In this document: positions 27,301 through 42,300 of the stretch, piece by piece
How the letters are laid out: each line of letters opens with the position of its first letter
Position numbering within the stretch: the stretch's first letter is position 1
Assembly (NCBI GenBank): GCA_022410635.1
Contig: JAJVDF010000418.1
Span: 244,893-308,892 of the forward strand
Length of the DNA: 64,000 bases
Origin: Tretioscincus oriximinensis
Taxonomy: Eukaryota; Chordata; Lepidosauria; Squamata; Gymnophthalmidae
Direction: 5' to 3'
The notes under the pieces: generated by a model
Database searches by the model: none
Seen by the model: the letters and a program-made list of their open reading frames with translations, nothing else
What the model was told of the DNA's origin: nothing
Position numbers and translations under genes: made by a program

Positions 27301-30300
27301 ACGCTAATCCCAGGGAGGATCCATTCTAGAGAAAAGTAAATATCGCTTCTATGGGAGGATGAAATGGGTCAAATGTGCTGAGTTCTGACCCAATCACAAA
27401 AAAAATTTCAAGTTGAACTGTATAGTCTTAGGATAGAGGGGTGTTTGTCCGCCACTAGAGTGGAAATAATCTGCTTCAAGTATCCTAGGGCCCTGTACTC
27501 CGTCCTTTGAGCTTCCACGCAGTCAGCGAGATCCAACTAGGATCAGGTGGTAAAATGGGCCCTGAGAGAGCAGATCTGGTCTGATCAGCAGAAGAATGGG
27601 GTAAAAACAAAAGGGGGCAATCAGTATAACAAATGAAGGCCATTGTAGTAGATGAGCAAGGACACGATGGAATAAGGCAGTTGGTGGCATAGAAGAGGTC
27701 CTGTGGCCACGAGAGACAAGGTGTCCACACCTTCCACCCTGTGGTGATAAGAGCAAGTCAGAAACCAAGGCAATTGCGCTTTTCTGGGTTAGCGAACAAA
27801 TCCATCACCGGCATGTCCCAGACCTCCATGAGATACAGGAAGATCTCCCTGTTGAGTGACCATTCCATTGGAGGTAAGTGATGATGACTGAGGGCATCTG
27901 CCATCGTGTTCAAGATGCCCTGTATATGCAGAGCAGAAATGAAGAGGACGTTAAGCTCTGCCCTGAAAAAAAATGTCTTCAGTTAGAGACATAAGAGCCC
28001 TAGAGCTTGTACCCCCGATGTTTTACATGGGCCTTGGCTGTTGCTTTATCAGTGCAAACCTGGACATGGAAGAGATACAGCATGGAGCAATAGGGAAGGG
28101 TCCCACATTCCCTGAGCTGTCCCTTCCCAAACAGTGGGCCCCCCAACCAGATAGATTAGCATCGGTGGTAACTACAATTCTTTCAGTTGTAGATAGAGGG
28201 AACCCTCAAAGCAGGTGATTGGGTTCTGCCCACCATAGTAAGGACAACCAGACCTCTGCAGACAGGTAGATTCTCCTGTTGATCTTGCGAGATATCAAAT
28301 TTGAAAAAGGCAATAGAGCCCACTGGAGACCCCTAGAGTNGAATCTGGCCCACAGAACTATATCAAACAGAAACCATCTTGCCTAGAAGTTTAGACAGGT
28401 CAATAAGCGGAGAATGAGTATGCAAGGCACAGGAACTGGCCACAGAAGATAGGGCATCAATCCTGGCCAAACCAGGAGTCACAGAAAATTTAGTCGNGCC
28501 CAAGAACACCCCTAGGTGGTTTAGGGAGTGGGGTGGAGTAAGAGAACTCTTATCCCAATTAATAAAGAACCCTTGAACCTGAAACATGATAACAGCCATG
28601 TCAGTGTAGAGGAGAGCCTGGTCAAACGTATCAGCAATTAGGAGGTCATCCAGGTAAACATATATGCAGATGCCCCGCCTCCTCAGGAGGCTGATTAATT
28701 GATCCACGACCTTACTGAAGACCCTTTGGGCATTACAGAGACCAAAAGGTAAAACCTAGAACTGCCAATGGGAAGAACCTAAGGTAAACCGAAGGAATCT
28801 CCTGTGCTCCTGTTTAATTGGAATGTGAAGGTAAGCATCAAACAAATCCAAAGATACCATGTACTGGTTGCATTGAATGGAGAGGCAGACAGACTGGACC
28901 ATTTCCTCACCAGACTCTCACTCGGAGGATGGTACTGGCTCAACAGCCCCAACCCGAATGAGCCTATGGAGCTCTTTCATAACTTCCCACTTTTTAGAGG
29001 AATGGGATACACAAAGGGACTGCATAAACCTGGAGAGGGGAAGAGAACAAAACTCTAGGGAGTAACCATAAAAAACAACCTTGAGGACCCAAAGGTCAAC
29101 TTGAGAAGAGGTCCAAAGCTGACAAAAAATAGCAAGCCTGCCACCAACCTGACTGGTTATCAGCTGGGTCCAAGGACCCTCAGTCCTTTTTCAGAGGATG
29201 AAAAGGATGACCTCGGCCCACTGGAGAACTGTCTAGGAGGGTGACCCTGAGGCTTGGGCCTGTTCCAAGAGGGTCTGGAAAGAGGGTCCCTGTAAGGGCA
29301 TTGGTATATATTGGGTGGAAAATAAGGCTTAGAGTACCCAAATCCTTTCCTATAGGAAGAGTATCTGTGATCCCTCCCCCCCCCCCCGGTAGATAAAGGC
29401 TGGGGCTGGCAAGAGGGCATGACTTTTTTCTTGCCTTTTGAGTATGTTTTTCAGAGCCTCGTTCCCAAAGAGGAGGCCACCTACGAAGGGGGCTGCAGCT
29501 AGATTAGACTTGGCAGTGGCATCTGCATTCCAGAAACATAACCACAGGGCTCTCTGACCTGCCACATTGTACACCATGGAGCGGGAATAGAGGTGCATGG
29601 TATTGAAAGCCACATCTGCCCCTAGAGCCAAAGTTTTACTGATATAAGACATGGGGTGGGCCGCCTGGCGGGGCATGATTCCAACAGCCAGCAAAGCATC
29701 AGCCCACTTGACTGCTGCTCTAGAGAATAAGGATATGTGGATACAAGATCTGGCAGCTAAGGAGGAAGACTCATAACATTTTTTTAACATTGTGTCCATA
29801 TTTTTGTCCATGTCCTCAAGGGAAGTGTCCCCTGGCTTGGGGGGCATAGACTGGGACAGAAGCTCACAAATAGGACTATCCACCAGGGGAACCTTCCAGA
29901 TGTCTGGTTCCCCCATGTCACCAGCAAACAGCTTCTGGGGAATGGTGGGAAGTCTGGAGGACCTGTTAGGTGTTTCCCATATGTGCATTATCTCCTTGCG
30001 GAAAGATTTCGGCAGCAGAACCCCTGGCTGAGAGTGAGCAGCAGACAACATAAGGCATGCCATTTCCTCTGCGAGGTCATCAGGCACTGACGGAACTGGT
30101 TTCAAACTGAGGGCAACAAACAATTTAGGTAGCAGCTTAAGAAGTCCTCTAGGGCAAAAATCCTAGGAAGTACCCCATGCTGGGGCATAGCTGAATCCTC
30201 TTTCTCCAGATCATCAGGGTCTTCATCGGAGAAGATACTGTGAAGAGGGCTGTCAGAAGGATCCCTATCACAATTGCCTTTGGCAAAAATAGGGAGATTC

Positions 30301-33300
30301 ACTCTTCGGCGCTAGATGGCAGCGGATCCACAGGCAAAGGTGGCTTTTTCTTGTGCTGGGTAATAGAAATATGTTTAGTCTTGGCTTTGACCTTTAAGCC
30401 CATGTGCTTAGAAGGAGGAGGCACCAGTGGAGAGAGCTGGATAGAAGAGGTGGCAGTGACTTGGGAATCGCCCCCTCTGCTGCGTAATCCTGAGGGTGGT
30501 GCTTAAATCTCAATGGGGAAGGGCTGGCTCAGTCCTCCAATGGCAGCAGACGTTTCTCCCTGGTGATTGGTCTGTCCCGGGTAGTCACCTCATCGGACGA
30601 TTCTGATCCAAAAAGTTCCAGCAGAGCAAGCAGGGCGGGAGCCGTCTGCAGCTGGAAAAAATCTAACATGCCTGCCATGACGTGGCGTAGATCAGCTATC
30701 AACTCAGTTAAGTAGCCTGAGGTGGGGGCTGGGCTGGCTCGGGAAGAGGGCGGGGAGAGGGCCACTCTTCCTGTGAGCTTGTCATAGCTCCGCCCAGAGC
30801 CACCAATTTGGCAGAGGATTTCTCATTAGGCGATTTGGTGTAGGATTTCTCCTTAGGCAATTTAGTGTAGNATTTTTCCTTTAGAGTGTGCCTGTGCCGG
30901 CTCGCCATTGCAAGACTCCACCCCGAGATGTTTGGCTTCATAGCCTTGCTTTTCAGTTTGGGCGGGAACCTGCAACATTCCCTCAGGCTTAGCTGTAGCC
31001 CTTTCCGAAGCCAGTGAGAGCGGGGGGGTGTCTTCAATCTGCTGGGGGGCGAGCAACAGTGGAGATAGCCCAGGGGCTATCCGCAGCGCTAATTCCTCTG
31101 ATAATGGGCTTAACAAAGCTGGGGCACAGGACCATAATTCTGAGGGGGAGACAGCCTTGAGAATTCAGTTTATAAAGATCTGAAGCTGCACAATCTGGCC
31201 CAAACTGCCAAAGTCCCAGCGGCTCTCTTTCCTCCCAGCTAATGGGCGTTTCTGCCCTTGGCCGAAGGGATCGAATCCTGGGAAGAGGATCCTTGGAGAC
31301 CTCAAGGGGTGGGGTTGGGTCAGACTCACCACCCAAAGCACAAGCATTCCAGGAACCCAGATTATAGTCCATAGAAGAAAAAATAAAGATTGTCAACGCT
31401 ACACTGTCAAACTTACAAGAAGAGGGGGGGGGGGGGCTACTGAGAAGGGAGATACCCTAGGGAGATACCATTGTCTGTGTTTTATGATAAAAACCAAGAG
31501 GGAAGTGTTGATATGGGTATGGGGAGGGTATAAATGTAAATAAATAAATAAATAAGAGTATTGCAGTAAAACCACACCCAATACAGGCAAGTAGAATACG
31601 CAATTGGGGTAAAAGAGTCCAACACTGAGAATACATTAAAAATGAAAGGGAGAAAAGTAGTGCTGTCCATTTTGGCTGCTGGCCTTGAACTGGGTTAAGA
31701 AATGGGGATAAGGTATGGGCCATGCATGAATGGTCGTCTGCCAGGCGCCATGGAGCTCTGGAGCAAAATGGAGCTAGGGAGGAGCTTGGCAGTGACATAA
31801 AGAACATGCTCTATGCAAGGTTTGTTCTGAGAAGATGAAAGGAGGGTGAAAGAGATAAGGAGGGGACTATATGAAATACTGATAGAATGGGACAGTGAAG
31901 GATACCGAAATGAGATGCCTGCCACAAGGCAGAAGACAAGCCAAAAGAAAATCGCAGTTCATATTTGACCTGAAGATAATATGGTTGCCCTTCCAAAGCT
32001 AAGAGGATGTTTAACTGTTTGTAACCCCATGCACGAAACTCTTGAGTTCCAATTTAAGATCAGAATTGTCCGCTCTGTAATAAAAACTAGCAAATGAAAA
32101 GATCTGGAACTTCTTGAGCCAGAAATCTGTTAGTAAAAAAAAAAAGATTCTCACTAGTCAGATTCCCTTCCTCTAGCAAAGCACTATGCCAGAGTCAGCT
32201 GGAAGCTCTAAATGCAGGACAGTAGTTTCTCCCCTTGGCCTTGAACTATCATATAATATATGACACAGGGAAGATATCACATAGTCAGGAGTTTACAGGG
32301 TTCAGAAGTTAACCAAGAAACAGGTGGCAAGCACACAGAAATTCCTGTGAAGCTCGCAAAAGAAAGACAGAGCCAGGAAAGGTGCTAAGCAAAGTCTTCA
32401 CAGCAATCGACATCAGGGTGCCAGAGACCAAGGAGAACTATGCCAAAATTGCTTACAGAACCATTCATCTCACATGTCCTCATCATTCCCTTTTCTGCTT
32501 GTCTTAAGAAATAACATATTCATTTCAAGTTAAGTCTCACAGGAACTAAATAGCCCTTTAGCAACCATGTTAAGCCAAAGCCTTTTTGCAGGTGCAACTG
32601 CTGAGTCTATATTCCACCCTATATCTGAAGGTCTTGGGTTCAGCAGAAATAAACAAAAGCATAAATGCAATATGTGAGGCGGGGGGAGGCATTTCTTCAA
32701 CCAATGGCTAGATAAAAGAGAATGGCATAGATCCAGCCTTTAACAGTTAGGGCTCTTAAAAAGAAGTCTGATATTTTATGCTTCTAATCGGTGTAGGAAA
32801 TATGGTATTTACCGATGTACAGAATGCACCTTTTGTTCTCAAAAATATACCTAAAATATGGGATGCATCTTATGGGTTGGGTAAATGTGGGCATGGGCAA
32901 TGCCAGAGGTCTGGCTTGAATTCTCCCAGGACAGTTGCTTTCTACAGGGTGCACAACTTTCTATCCTTGGAAGGTGCAAAATCCACACCACACCCCCTTT
33001 TCCAGGCCAAATGGCATCTGGAAAGTTCCCCTAATTTCCAGGTTTCAACTGACTGAAATTGCTCCCACAGTGCTGTAACCTAATCCTCACACTATGGGAA
33101 ATTTTACAAGAGTTATGCCTTTGGAAAAGCACACATCACAACTCCAGAGTTATTACCCACATGAGAAATCGATCTCAGGTTCAACAGGAAATAGTAAACA
33201 GATTCTGATTGCTTTAAGCTCGTTTACAGGTTATGCAAATTAATGTCAAACAGATGTAACTGTCCTCCAGTTGCTTTTATAAAACAACTATTTAAAAATT

Positions 33301-36300
33301 CAATCAGAAAGCAAAATTCCTGTGCCCCTGAAAAAGCAGCCATTTCCTCTACTTGAAAGAAGGATCAGAAACAGTCGGTACTATTAGCAAAGCCATTTTC
33401 TGCTTTTTTAAAGTGAAGTTTAATATATATCTTCCTCTAGAGAGTAGCAAAAAAACACAACCATGGAATCCTTTCCTCGGATAACACTCAAATGCATCTA
33501 CACTATTAGGCATTTGCCCACGTGCAAGTGGAAGTCATATTTCTATCTCTCAAGACCAGAGTCCCCGAATTCCAAAAAGTTATCAAAGTGCTCCTGGATC
33601 ATGATTCAGGACCCAAGAGTTATTTGAAGGAGTACCTTAAAACAGAACTGTAGCAGTAGGAGAAAGATGAAGGTCCAATAGAAAATGTCATTTTAACTCT
33701 GGCAAAGCTAAACCAGCTTTTAAAGTGGACCAATCGAGTTACAAAATGACTAAAACTTCTCAATATTCTGAAAGACATACTTCAAGGCCTGAAATTTCAT
33801 GTTAACGTGGGAACAGGCACATTGTCATTACAATATCCAAATCCCACATAGATACAGGAATTGTCAATAAAGCAAGATGACTGTAATTCTTATCAAATTT
33901 CATACAATAAAAACTACAATGCTATTGTAAGAAATGGCAATTGTACTCGACACAAGTATTAGCATAATCGTATAAAACAAAAGAGTTTAAAAGAGTTATT
34001 TAAATAGAGCAATCTATTTCTTATAAAGCCCTTGTCGAGGTGAAACGTCTGAAAAAGCCATGTTCCCACCCCCATCTCCTGCCAAATCGGAATTTTTAGC
34101 AGCCGCCATTTTGCAAGACCATCCTAAAATGCCCACCATTATGCTATGCTGCTGCTCATGAATGCAATCAACTCAATCCTTTATGGAAGCAAGACTTAGA
34201 AAAAATATAGAAAGAAGAAATAACTTTAATTTATTGTCTAATATCAGAAAATTACATTAATACTGTTTATATCAATTATTAAGTGTTTACTGAACTGATT
34301 TCAACTTTAATTACTTACTGCTGGCTGGATTCTGCCTCGCTCTGCTGCGTCGCGTTGAAACTCTGCATGGCCTGCACCTCTTCTTCTTCTTCGTCCTCAC
34401 TTGAGGCCTCCTCGGCTGCATGAGTTGAGCGGGGTGGAGGAGCCGTGGCAGTTCCATCGGCCTTCTGGATGGAGGGTTTCTGACAGATGTACTTGGGGTC
34501 GCGGCCCAAATTGCAAATCTCTTCCAATAACTGCAAAAGGAAGGTGTTGCCAAAGTAATGTGTCTATCATCAGCATTAAGAGTTAAGAAGTTTACAATAT
34601 GCAGTACAGTTTGCATTTTTTCATCATTTAAAAATGCATGTTAACATAAAATTGCACCATTATACTTATGGACATGCTTCCGGTATACTTATGTCCATTT
34701 TTGGATATCATCATCATCATCATTATTTCTATCATCATCATCAACAACAAAGTTTATTTATAACGTCCCTTTCACCAAAGGGTGCGCTTTCTCCACAACA
34801 TACATCCTGCAAAGTAGGTGGGGCTGAGAGACTTCTAAGAACTGTGATTGGTCTAAGGCAGCGGTTCTCAACCTGTGGGTCACGAGCCCAGCGGGGGTCG
34901 AATGACCAAAACACAGGGGTCACCTAAAGCCATAGTGAAATATTATTTATTGGAATTAGTAATAAATATTTCTCAACATATAATTAAATATTGTTTTTGT
35001 GATTAATCACTACGTTTAAACTATGTTTGATTTGTAGCAATGAGAATACATAATGCATATCAGGTATTTACATTCCGAATCATAAATGTAGCAATATTAC
35101 AGTTTTGAAGTAGCCACCAAATTTTGGGTTAACGCAACATGAGGAACTGTATTGCGGGGTCACGACATTAGAAAGGTTGAGAACCACTGGTTTAAGGTTC
35201 CCTCATGAAGAAGTATGGAATCAAACTACCAGATAAGAGTCCAGCACTCTAACCATTACACCAAATCCCCTTGCATTTGCAATGCTTCTTTCTCCAGTAG
35301 ATATGTGTTTTGCATATTGAGGTAAGACTTCATACAAAGGTTTCCATATTTCCTTACAGTTTTACAGACAATGTCATTAATTAGTATTTCCCATATCTTC
35401 ATGTACTATTTCTTACTGTTAATTTATCTGGGGTTTTTTTTCTCCTTTTATTTATATTGTTGGTATAAGAAAACCAATAAAACCTTGTTCCTCATCACCT
35501 GGTTTGTGCCCCGATAGATTGTTGCTAATTCTATCTTAGATTACAATTTACCCTTAATATTTTATTCGTTTCTTTTTCAATCTGTTTCCACATTTCGAAA
35601 CTGATTTATTTGCATTTCTATACTACCCTATACCCAAAGGTCTCAGGGTGGTTAACAGGAAAACCCAAGTCAACATATTTAAACAGACATTTCTAAAAAG
35701 TAGGGAAGGGAGAGCAGTTTTCAGCTAAAGAGGTGAGTCTTCAAGCATTTTCTGAATGTGCACANTGATGGTGACTGAAACACCTCAAGGGAGAGACTGT
35801 TCCATAGTTTGAGTTGGTTCAAGGAGAAGGAAACAATAAAGGAGTGAATGACTCAAGTACGCCCTTTCTGGGAAGAAGTCAAAGCTATTCAATATTAAGG
35901 CAGGTACAGTAAGGCACACTTAAGGCCTTTTTTTGCCATCTAAGTCGAACAGAACAGAAACTAACTATATTTTTTTGTGGGGGAGAGAGTATGTGGTTGT
36001 TTTTAAACCATACACCATGCATTTGCAGTTTTTAGACCAAAAATATTATAACACTTTTAATTTGTACATTTTGAATCACATAATACTTTCATTAGATTAA
36101 ATCTTGTTGATTCTTTGTTCTTTTAATCTTATTTACTCCTAAATCCTTCCACCATCCCCTGCCTTGAGATACAGCTCAACGTTAAATCCATTTCAAAGTG
36201 ATCTGTTTCTCAGTCCGAATCATCACACAGACATTGTCATTCTTACGAACATTTCTACACATTGTTTTAAAATTTAGTAACATCGTAGTAACAGAATTAT

Positions 36301-39300
36301 CAACAGAACAGCATTCTTAGTTTGGGTCTGCAGAGGTGTAAGCAACTTCTAATAATGGGAAACACTAACCATCTGGCCACCTCACGGCAATATACTTTTA
36401 TAATTGAGAAGGCTATTTGGGCAGCGCAGCTCTCTGGGACACTATCCTGATGAATCTTGGGAAACAAATTGGAGATTATTAATTGCCTTTGGTGTTGGGA
36501 ACAACAGATGTGAAATCTTGGCCCATACTATAGATATTCTCCTTGACCAAAGACTCCTGCTGTAATTTGTATCCACACTCTCCTAAGGGCTGGGGGGATA
36601 TGTTGTATGTGTTATATTTTTGTAATTGTAAGNTGCTGTATGTCTATCTTTTGACATCTTTATTTTCAAAACTTCAATAAAATAAATAAATTTTTAACTA
36701 AAAACAACTATTTCACAATGATTGTCACTCTTCTAAGGAGGCACTAGATAAAGTCACTGATCAAAGAGTTTTTGTGAGTTTGTTGGAGAAACTGAAGAAT
36801 GTGGTTTACCTTGTACCAGAGTAAGTCTGGTCCTAGCATGCTTCTTCTGAAATTGGAAAAAAATAATTTTTTGTCCCTTTCCTATCTCTTGAAAACATTC
36901 TCCAGAAGGATGGCTATTGTCCCAAATACCTTAAATGTTTGTGATTAAAACAATTCACCAGATTAGGAGAAACCTGGGATTCAAAATGGGCCAATATAGC
37001 ACCACAGAGAATTTTGCAGGTGAAACTTCGTTAACCGCAAAAATGCCCATAAGGATGGTGTTGGTTACAATGGGTTTTGTTATAACAAAATTTCATTATA
37101 ACAATTCCACCCAACCCCTTGGCATTCATTATAATGAGGTTTCACCTGTAGCAAATAATGTAATGTGTATTACATTATTCAATTGGAGCTATGTGCTTTT
37201 TGACTTTGAGCTTGAACAAGGATGATTTAATTTTAACAGCATTCCACTCAAGCACCAACTATTGACAAATCAAACTACAACTCATGGTTCACACAAAGCC
37301 ATAGAAGTTATCCTTGAGAATATTCAGGTTGTAAGTTGTAAGATAATGTTGTAACTTGTAAGTTAAGTAGGACTGAATATTCAAGTACAAAACTCCTTAA
37401 CAACTACTCCATTCTGCACAACACTTACTTTAATGATGGCTGTGGTGGCATCTGTCTTGAGCGTGGGTTGGTGCCTCATGAGCTCATCCACAGCACTTCC
37501 AAGATTGGAAGCAGTATCTCCTACAATAAAAGGCAAAAAAGAGATCAGTTGACTGACAACTGCATATTAGCCACACGCAGTTATCTTTTTTTAAAAAAAT
37601 TAACTGTTTAGCACATAAAACAAGCATTAGCTTTTACAATTATCTACTTAGGGTGTTAGGATTTAAATATATTTTTATGTAATTTTTTTATAATTTATGT
37701 ATTATTATACATACAATACATATATATATACTTATAAAATAACTAAGTAAAATATAGATAGCATTCAAAATGATTTAAAGAATAGGTGGTAATTGAAAAA
37801 TTATTATGATACAGAGGCCTTCCGTTGAGGGAGTGGGATTTATACCCTGGAAGGTTCCATTCTCTCACTTTCTGCAGGGGGTCAAGAAAGAGTAACCTAC
37901 GGTTATAGTAGAAGCATCCGTTCCCGAACCATCTTCCATGAACTACATTTTTGGGTGGTTTTTCATCCCCTGAAATTCTCAATATTTTTTTTTTTTGGAA
38001 AGTGCATACACGCTAATGACGAATAGCAGCTGCCAAAAAGCAGCCTCAAAAAGTATTCAAAAGCACTCCTTGAGATCGCCGCTGGACAGTCCCACTGAGT
38101 TAAATATCTTCCTGAAGCAGGTAACTTCCACANCCACAGGAGGCAAGATCAAAAATGGACAAGCTCATAAGTAGCAGCCACAGGGAAGGAAAAGAACATG
38201 GTGGCGACAAAAAAATTGGCACCAAATTCTCCAGTGGTGTAGGGTTCAAATACTGCCCGAAACTCCAGCCCCTTTAACAGAAGATTTTTTTTCTCGCCTG
38301 AAAAAGAACCTGTTTCTCAGATGACAGGGGGAAAATAAGGAACTTTTCCAACACTAGATAGCCAGAATCTGGGGGGAAAGTACTGCTAGATCCTAGCCCC
38401 GGAATACACTCACCCAGTGGATCTGAACTACGACGTCTCCTCATTGCAGGGAGGTAATCTGGTGAAAGCAACACTTTGAAGAGGCGCTCAAAAGGCTGAC
38501 ACTGGACAAAGGACTGGAGGCCACGGGCATTCAGACAGAGGGCACTGAAGACATTGGGGAGGGAACCAAGTACTTCTCGTGTAGCAGGGACCTATTAGGA
38601 GAAAAACAACAGAATGTCCATAGAATCAGAATGGCTCTCAAACTTCAGCTATTGTAATTAATGCTCCTGTCAGTCACACATCCCAGATTGTAAAAACCCT
38701 GTCCTTTTGAAATTAAATCTTCAATTCCAAATATGCACAGAAAGGTAGTAGCATGGGAGAGTGGGAAAAATAGAAGCATCCCCCAATTTTATTTATGGAA
38801 GCTACTTTAGCTGTTCTGAAGTACAGGAAGAGTGAAACACTACTTCAAAACACTAGAAGACAAAGTAACTATGCAAGCAGAAGCTTGTTACTAACTCTAT
38901 TTTGTAAATGAGAAAGTATGGACGCAGTAGAGCAATTGAAGTGGGAGACACAGAATACAAATCTTCCCCAGTCAGATTCTAGTATTATTTCTTTCAAAGA
39001 AAATACAAAAAAGCACACCAACTAGATTATAATTGTAATATGGGGACAACATATCACTATTTATATAGTGTTATGTTGTCTCCTTATATCTATCTATCTA
39101 TATGCAATCTCTTAATAAGTTTTAAAAGTGAACAACTGTGATACTTTAGGAATACAAAGCCTAGTATGCAATAATCTCCAACCACACAAAAAAATACAGT
39201 AAGAAACTATGAGCAAAAAAAGAAAAAAGTACTCACATCTTTTATAAGTAGAGCATGCAACATGACATCTGTTAGGCCATTGTCTTGTAGGGAGGACAGT

Positions 39301-42300
39301 AGTGAAGGTTCTTGGAATACGAAGACAGTTACTACCTCAGTAGCTGTGAAAAAATTGCATAAAGTGCAATAAATTTCTACTGGCCCAAACTAAATGTCTT
39401 ATTAACTCTGTAAACATGTAAACTCAGTCAGAGATGAGCCATATCAAAAAGCTACTTGAAATTACAAAAAGTATCTCAACAGTTAATAACAACGAGGCAT
39501 GAGCAGATGCCTCATTATGTTGATTTTAACTTAATAGTAGCTAGGAAGTGCCAAAGTTCGGAGGCAGAGGAACTGAATGCAAAGTGGGAAACCAGACATG
39601 TGATCTCTGACATTTCTCTGGAATAAGCAGGACCAGATTACCAAACAGGCAAAGTAGCCACCAACCTATGAGCTTCACGCGACCCCGCAACAATAGGAGG
39701 CTTAATTTTGTGTAATAAAATTGGTTTATTAAAGTTGTTGATTGACGGAATTAAAAACATATCAGGAAATAATCTGAGGAAATAAACCTCCCAAAATTTC
39801 GACTGCCTAGAGGGCCTAATCCAGCACTGGGAATATGGCCATAGCAGATTATTGCCTTATCTTCCCAGGAAATTTAATGAAGCTACCAAAGGGAACCCCT
39901 GCCTATTGAAGCCTAAAAACAAAGTAGCAGAATGGCAACAATTTACATAATATGAAACAGGGAATTATGAATTAAATTTAAAATATGTCTTTTGTTGAAG
40001 AAATGCTATTTTTCCCTCCATCTTCAGATACTGAATTTTGCACTTTAATTGTTGTTTCCGCCCCAAGACCTTCAGGTATGGGGGCGGGATATAAATGTAA
40101 ATAAATAAATAAATAAATAAATGTGCCTAGTAGCACATGCAGAGCTTCAAATATATTCAATAGGAAATGAAGCTCAGAAGCTGCTATACCAAGTATTAGC
40201 TGCAGTATTTACTAATATTTAAGTAATGTGACTCAGAAGTAAAAATTCTTTTAAATAACTCAAAAATAAATTCACTGGACAACGATCTATCTGTGTACAA
40301 CTTCCCATTAAAATATTACATTGAACTGGTTTACATTACAGAATGAAAATGACCAAGCTCCATTAACTTAGATTTGCCTGGCTAGATATTTAAATATCCC
40401 TTCCAGGAAAGTGCACCCATAAATCCACTGTCAGCAGTAAACAGTTGCTTTGCTTAGTTGCTGAAACATGCTCTTCCATTAGCGGTTTATTTCAAAATCT
40501 TGCTTGCTATTTCAAAATTCTTCCTCACTGTTTTCTAACACTCCTACTGCTTTCCTCTACATCAAACACACCTACAATATTTTTCACCACTTATATCTTG
40601 TTCCACCACATCCACAACAAAAAGGAAGAAGGAAGCCACAAATGAGAAATGCTTATTGGCCACCATGCACAGTAAAGACAGCCAAGTGATGACCAAGTAC
40701 TAAATGTATTTTTTAAAAACCCAGACAAACGAAAAAAGAACACCAGGACTTACCGTGAGGTGGTGTTCTTGAAGTTGGAGAGGGAAGAGATGTCCTGAAT
40801 GATGGGTTGTTCTGCGTCCCCTGCAGGAAGCGACAGATGGTACCTCCCTATGAAACAAAAGCCCCACCCTGGGGACATGCCCCANTCCTTTCGGAGCAGA
40901 AATCCAGATGCACACGTCGAAGAAATATTAATATCTGACTAATCGGTCAATCGGAAACATTCCAAGAATGTTTTTAAGCAAAACATATCCAAAGGCNCAA
41001 CATTAACAACATTCTCCCTAGTCGCAGGGAGGGTGACATCTCTTCCCTCTCCGTCTTCAAGAACACCACCTCATGGTAAGTGCCGGTGTTCTTTTGATTG
41101 AAGGTGGAATCCGGAAGAGATGTTCTGAACGATGGGAAGTATCAAAGTATGCTACACGTAGGGAGGGGACTAGGGAGAATCCTCCACTAGAATGTGTTGA
41201 AGGACTACTCTGCCCATAGCCGCCCTCCCTGCTCTAAAAATGTCCAATTTGTAATGACGGACGAAAGTGGTTGCCAAACAAATATTTTCTAACTATGCTT
41301 TGTTGAAGAAAGCCCAAGAAGTGGCCGCAGAGCGAGAAGAATGGGCACATACCCCACCAGGGGGGTTTGGCCTAGGATCCTTTAAGAACGCTTGATGCAT
41401 TCATTGACCCAGGAGGCAATGGTTCTAATAGATGCCCTCTAGCCTTTTTTGATGGGATGAAACATTATAAATAGTGATTCCATACATCTGAATTCCACCG
41501 TACGCTTCAGGTACAGAAGCAGGGTTCTTCTGACGTCCAGTGTATGCCAATAACGCTCTAAAGCTGATTTAGGATTTGGACAAAAGGATGGGATGTTCAT
41601 CACCCTGTTCCTATGATAAGCAGAATTGACTTTGCACTTCCCCGGAATTTAGGCTCAAAGTATGACAGTATCCGGATTAACCCTATAGCACTGTGGATGG
41701 AGGGATAAGGCTGCGAGTTCGGACACGCACCAAGTACTCACTATGGCTACCAGGAAGGCGATTTTGTATGTCAGGTGAAACAGAGACACCTCCTCTAGAG
41801 GCTCAAAAGGAGCCTTCAACACTGTGTGGAGCCTCCAAAAGGGAACACTGTGCTTCACTGGTTCTGAAGAAGACTTTACACTCCTTAAGAACTTTTTAAT
41901 GTCATAGAGAAGCTAGAGGGATATCAGCTCCTATATCCAAGACCGCGTCCAAAGCCGCCACATGCCTTCTAAGAGTATTGTAAGAGAGACCCATGGCCAC
42001 ACTCCGTTGGAGAAAAACTAGAATATTCTCCAAAGAAGGGCAAAAAGGGTCTATATTACTCTGTCTAGCCCAAGCACAAAAGGTCTTTCAAGTGGAGCTA
42101 TAGATGTGTAAGTTAGATTCCCTTTTGTCTCTGACCAAAGTATCTATGACAGCTCAAGGGTAACCAAAGGCTGCGAACCATACCCTCTGAGCAGCCATGC
42201 AGTCAAAGCCAGCTGGAATCCGGCTGATACACCTCTTCCTGGTTGAGTAAATGTCTTCTCTGCAAGGTAAGTGTACTGGACCATCGACGGCCAGATAACC

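Larger units (their letters stand above)
25538..31478 (-). mobile_element. DIRS retrotransposon, copy D (A subfamily)
   Basis: The left end GAACACCGGTACTTATCTGA matches copy A. The internal complementary region is at 26255-26360. The gag, RT, RNase H and YR order is on the minus strand. The right terminal repeat is truncated: only GGGAGATACCATTGTCTGTG survives near 31460-31480 before L2-like sequence. A SINE (25718-26015) and an L2-type tail (26829-26955) are inserted. It starts 46 bp after copy C in the same orientation. Confidence 0.86.

Noticed and set aside
34634..34927. A 97-residue plus-strand ORF
   Set aside because: It runs through the ATC microsatellite into the hAT element; no protein-like conservation.
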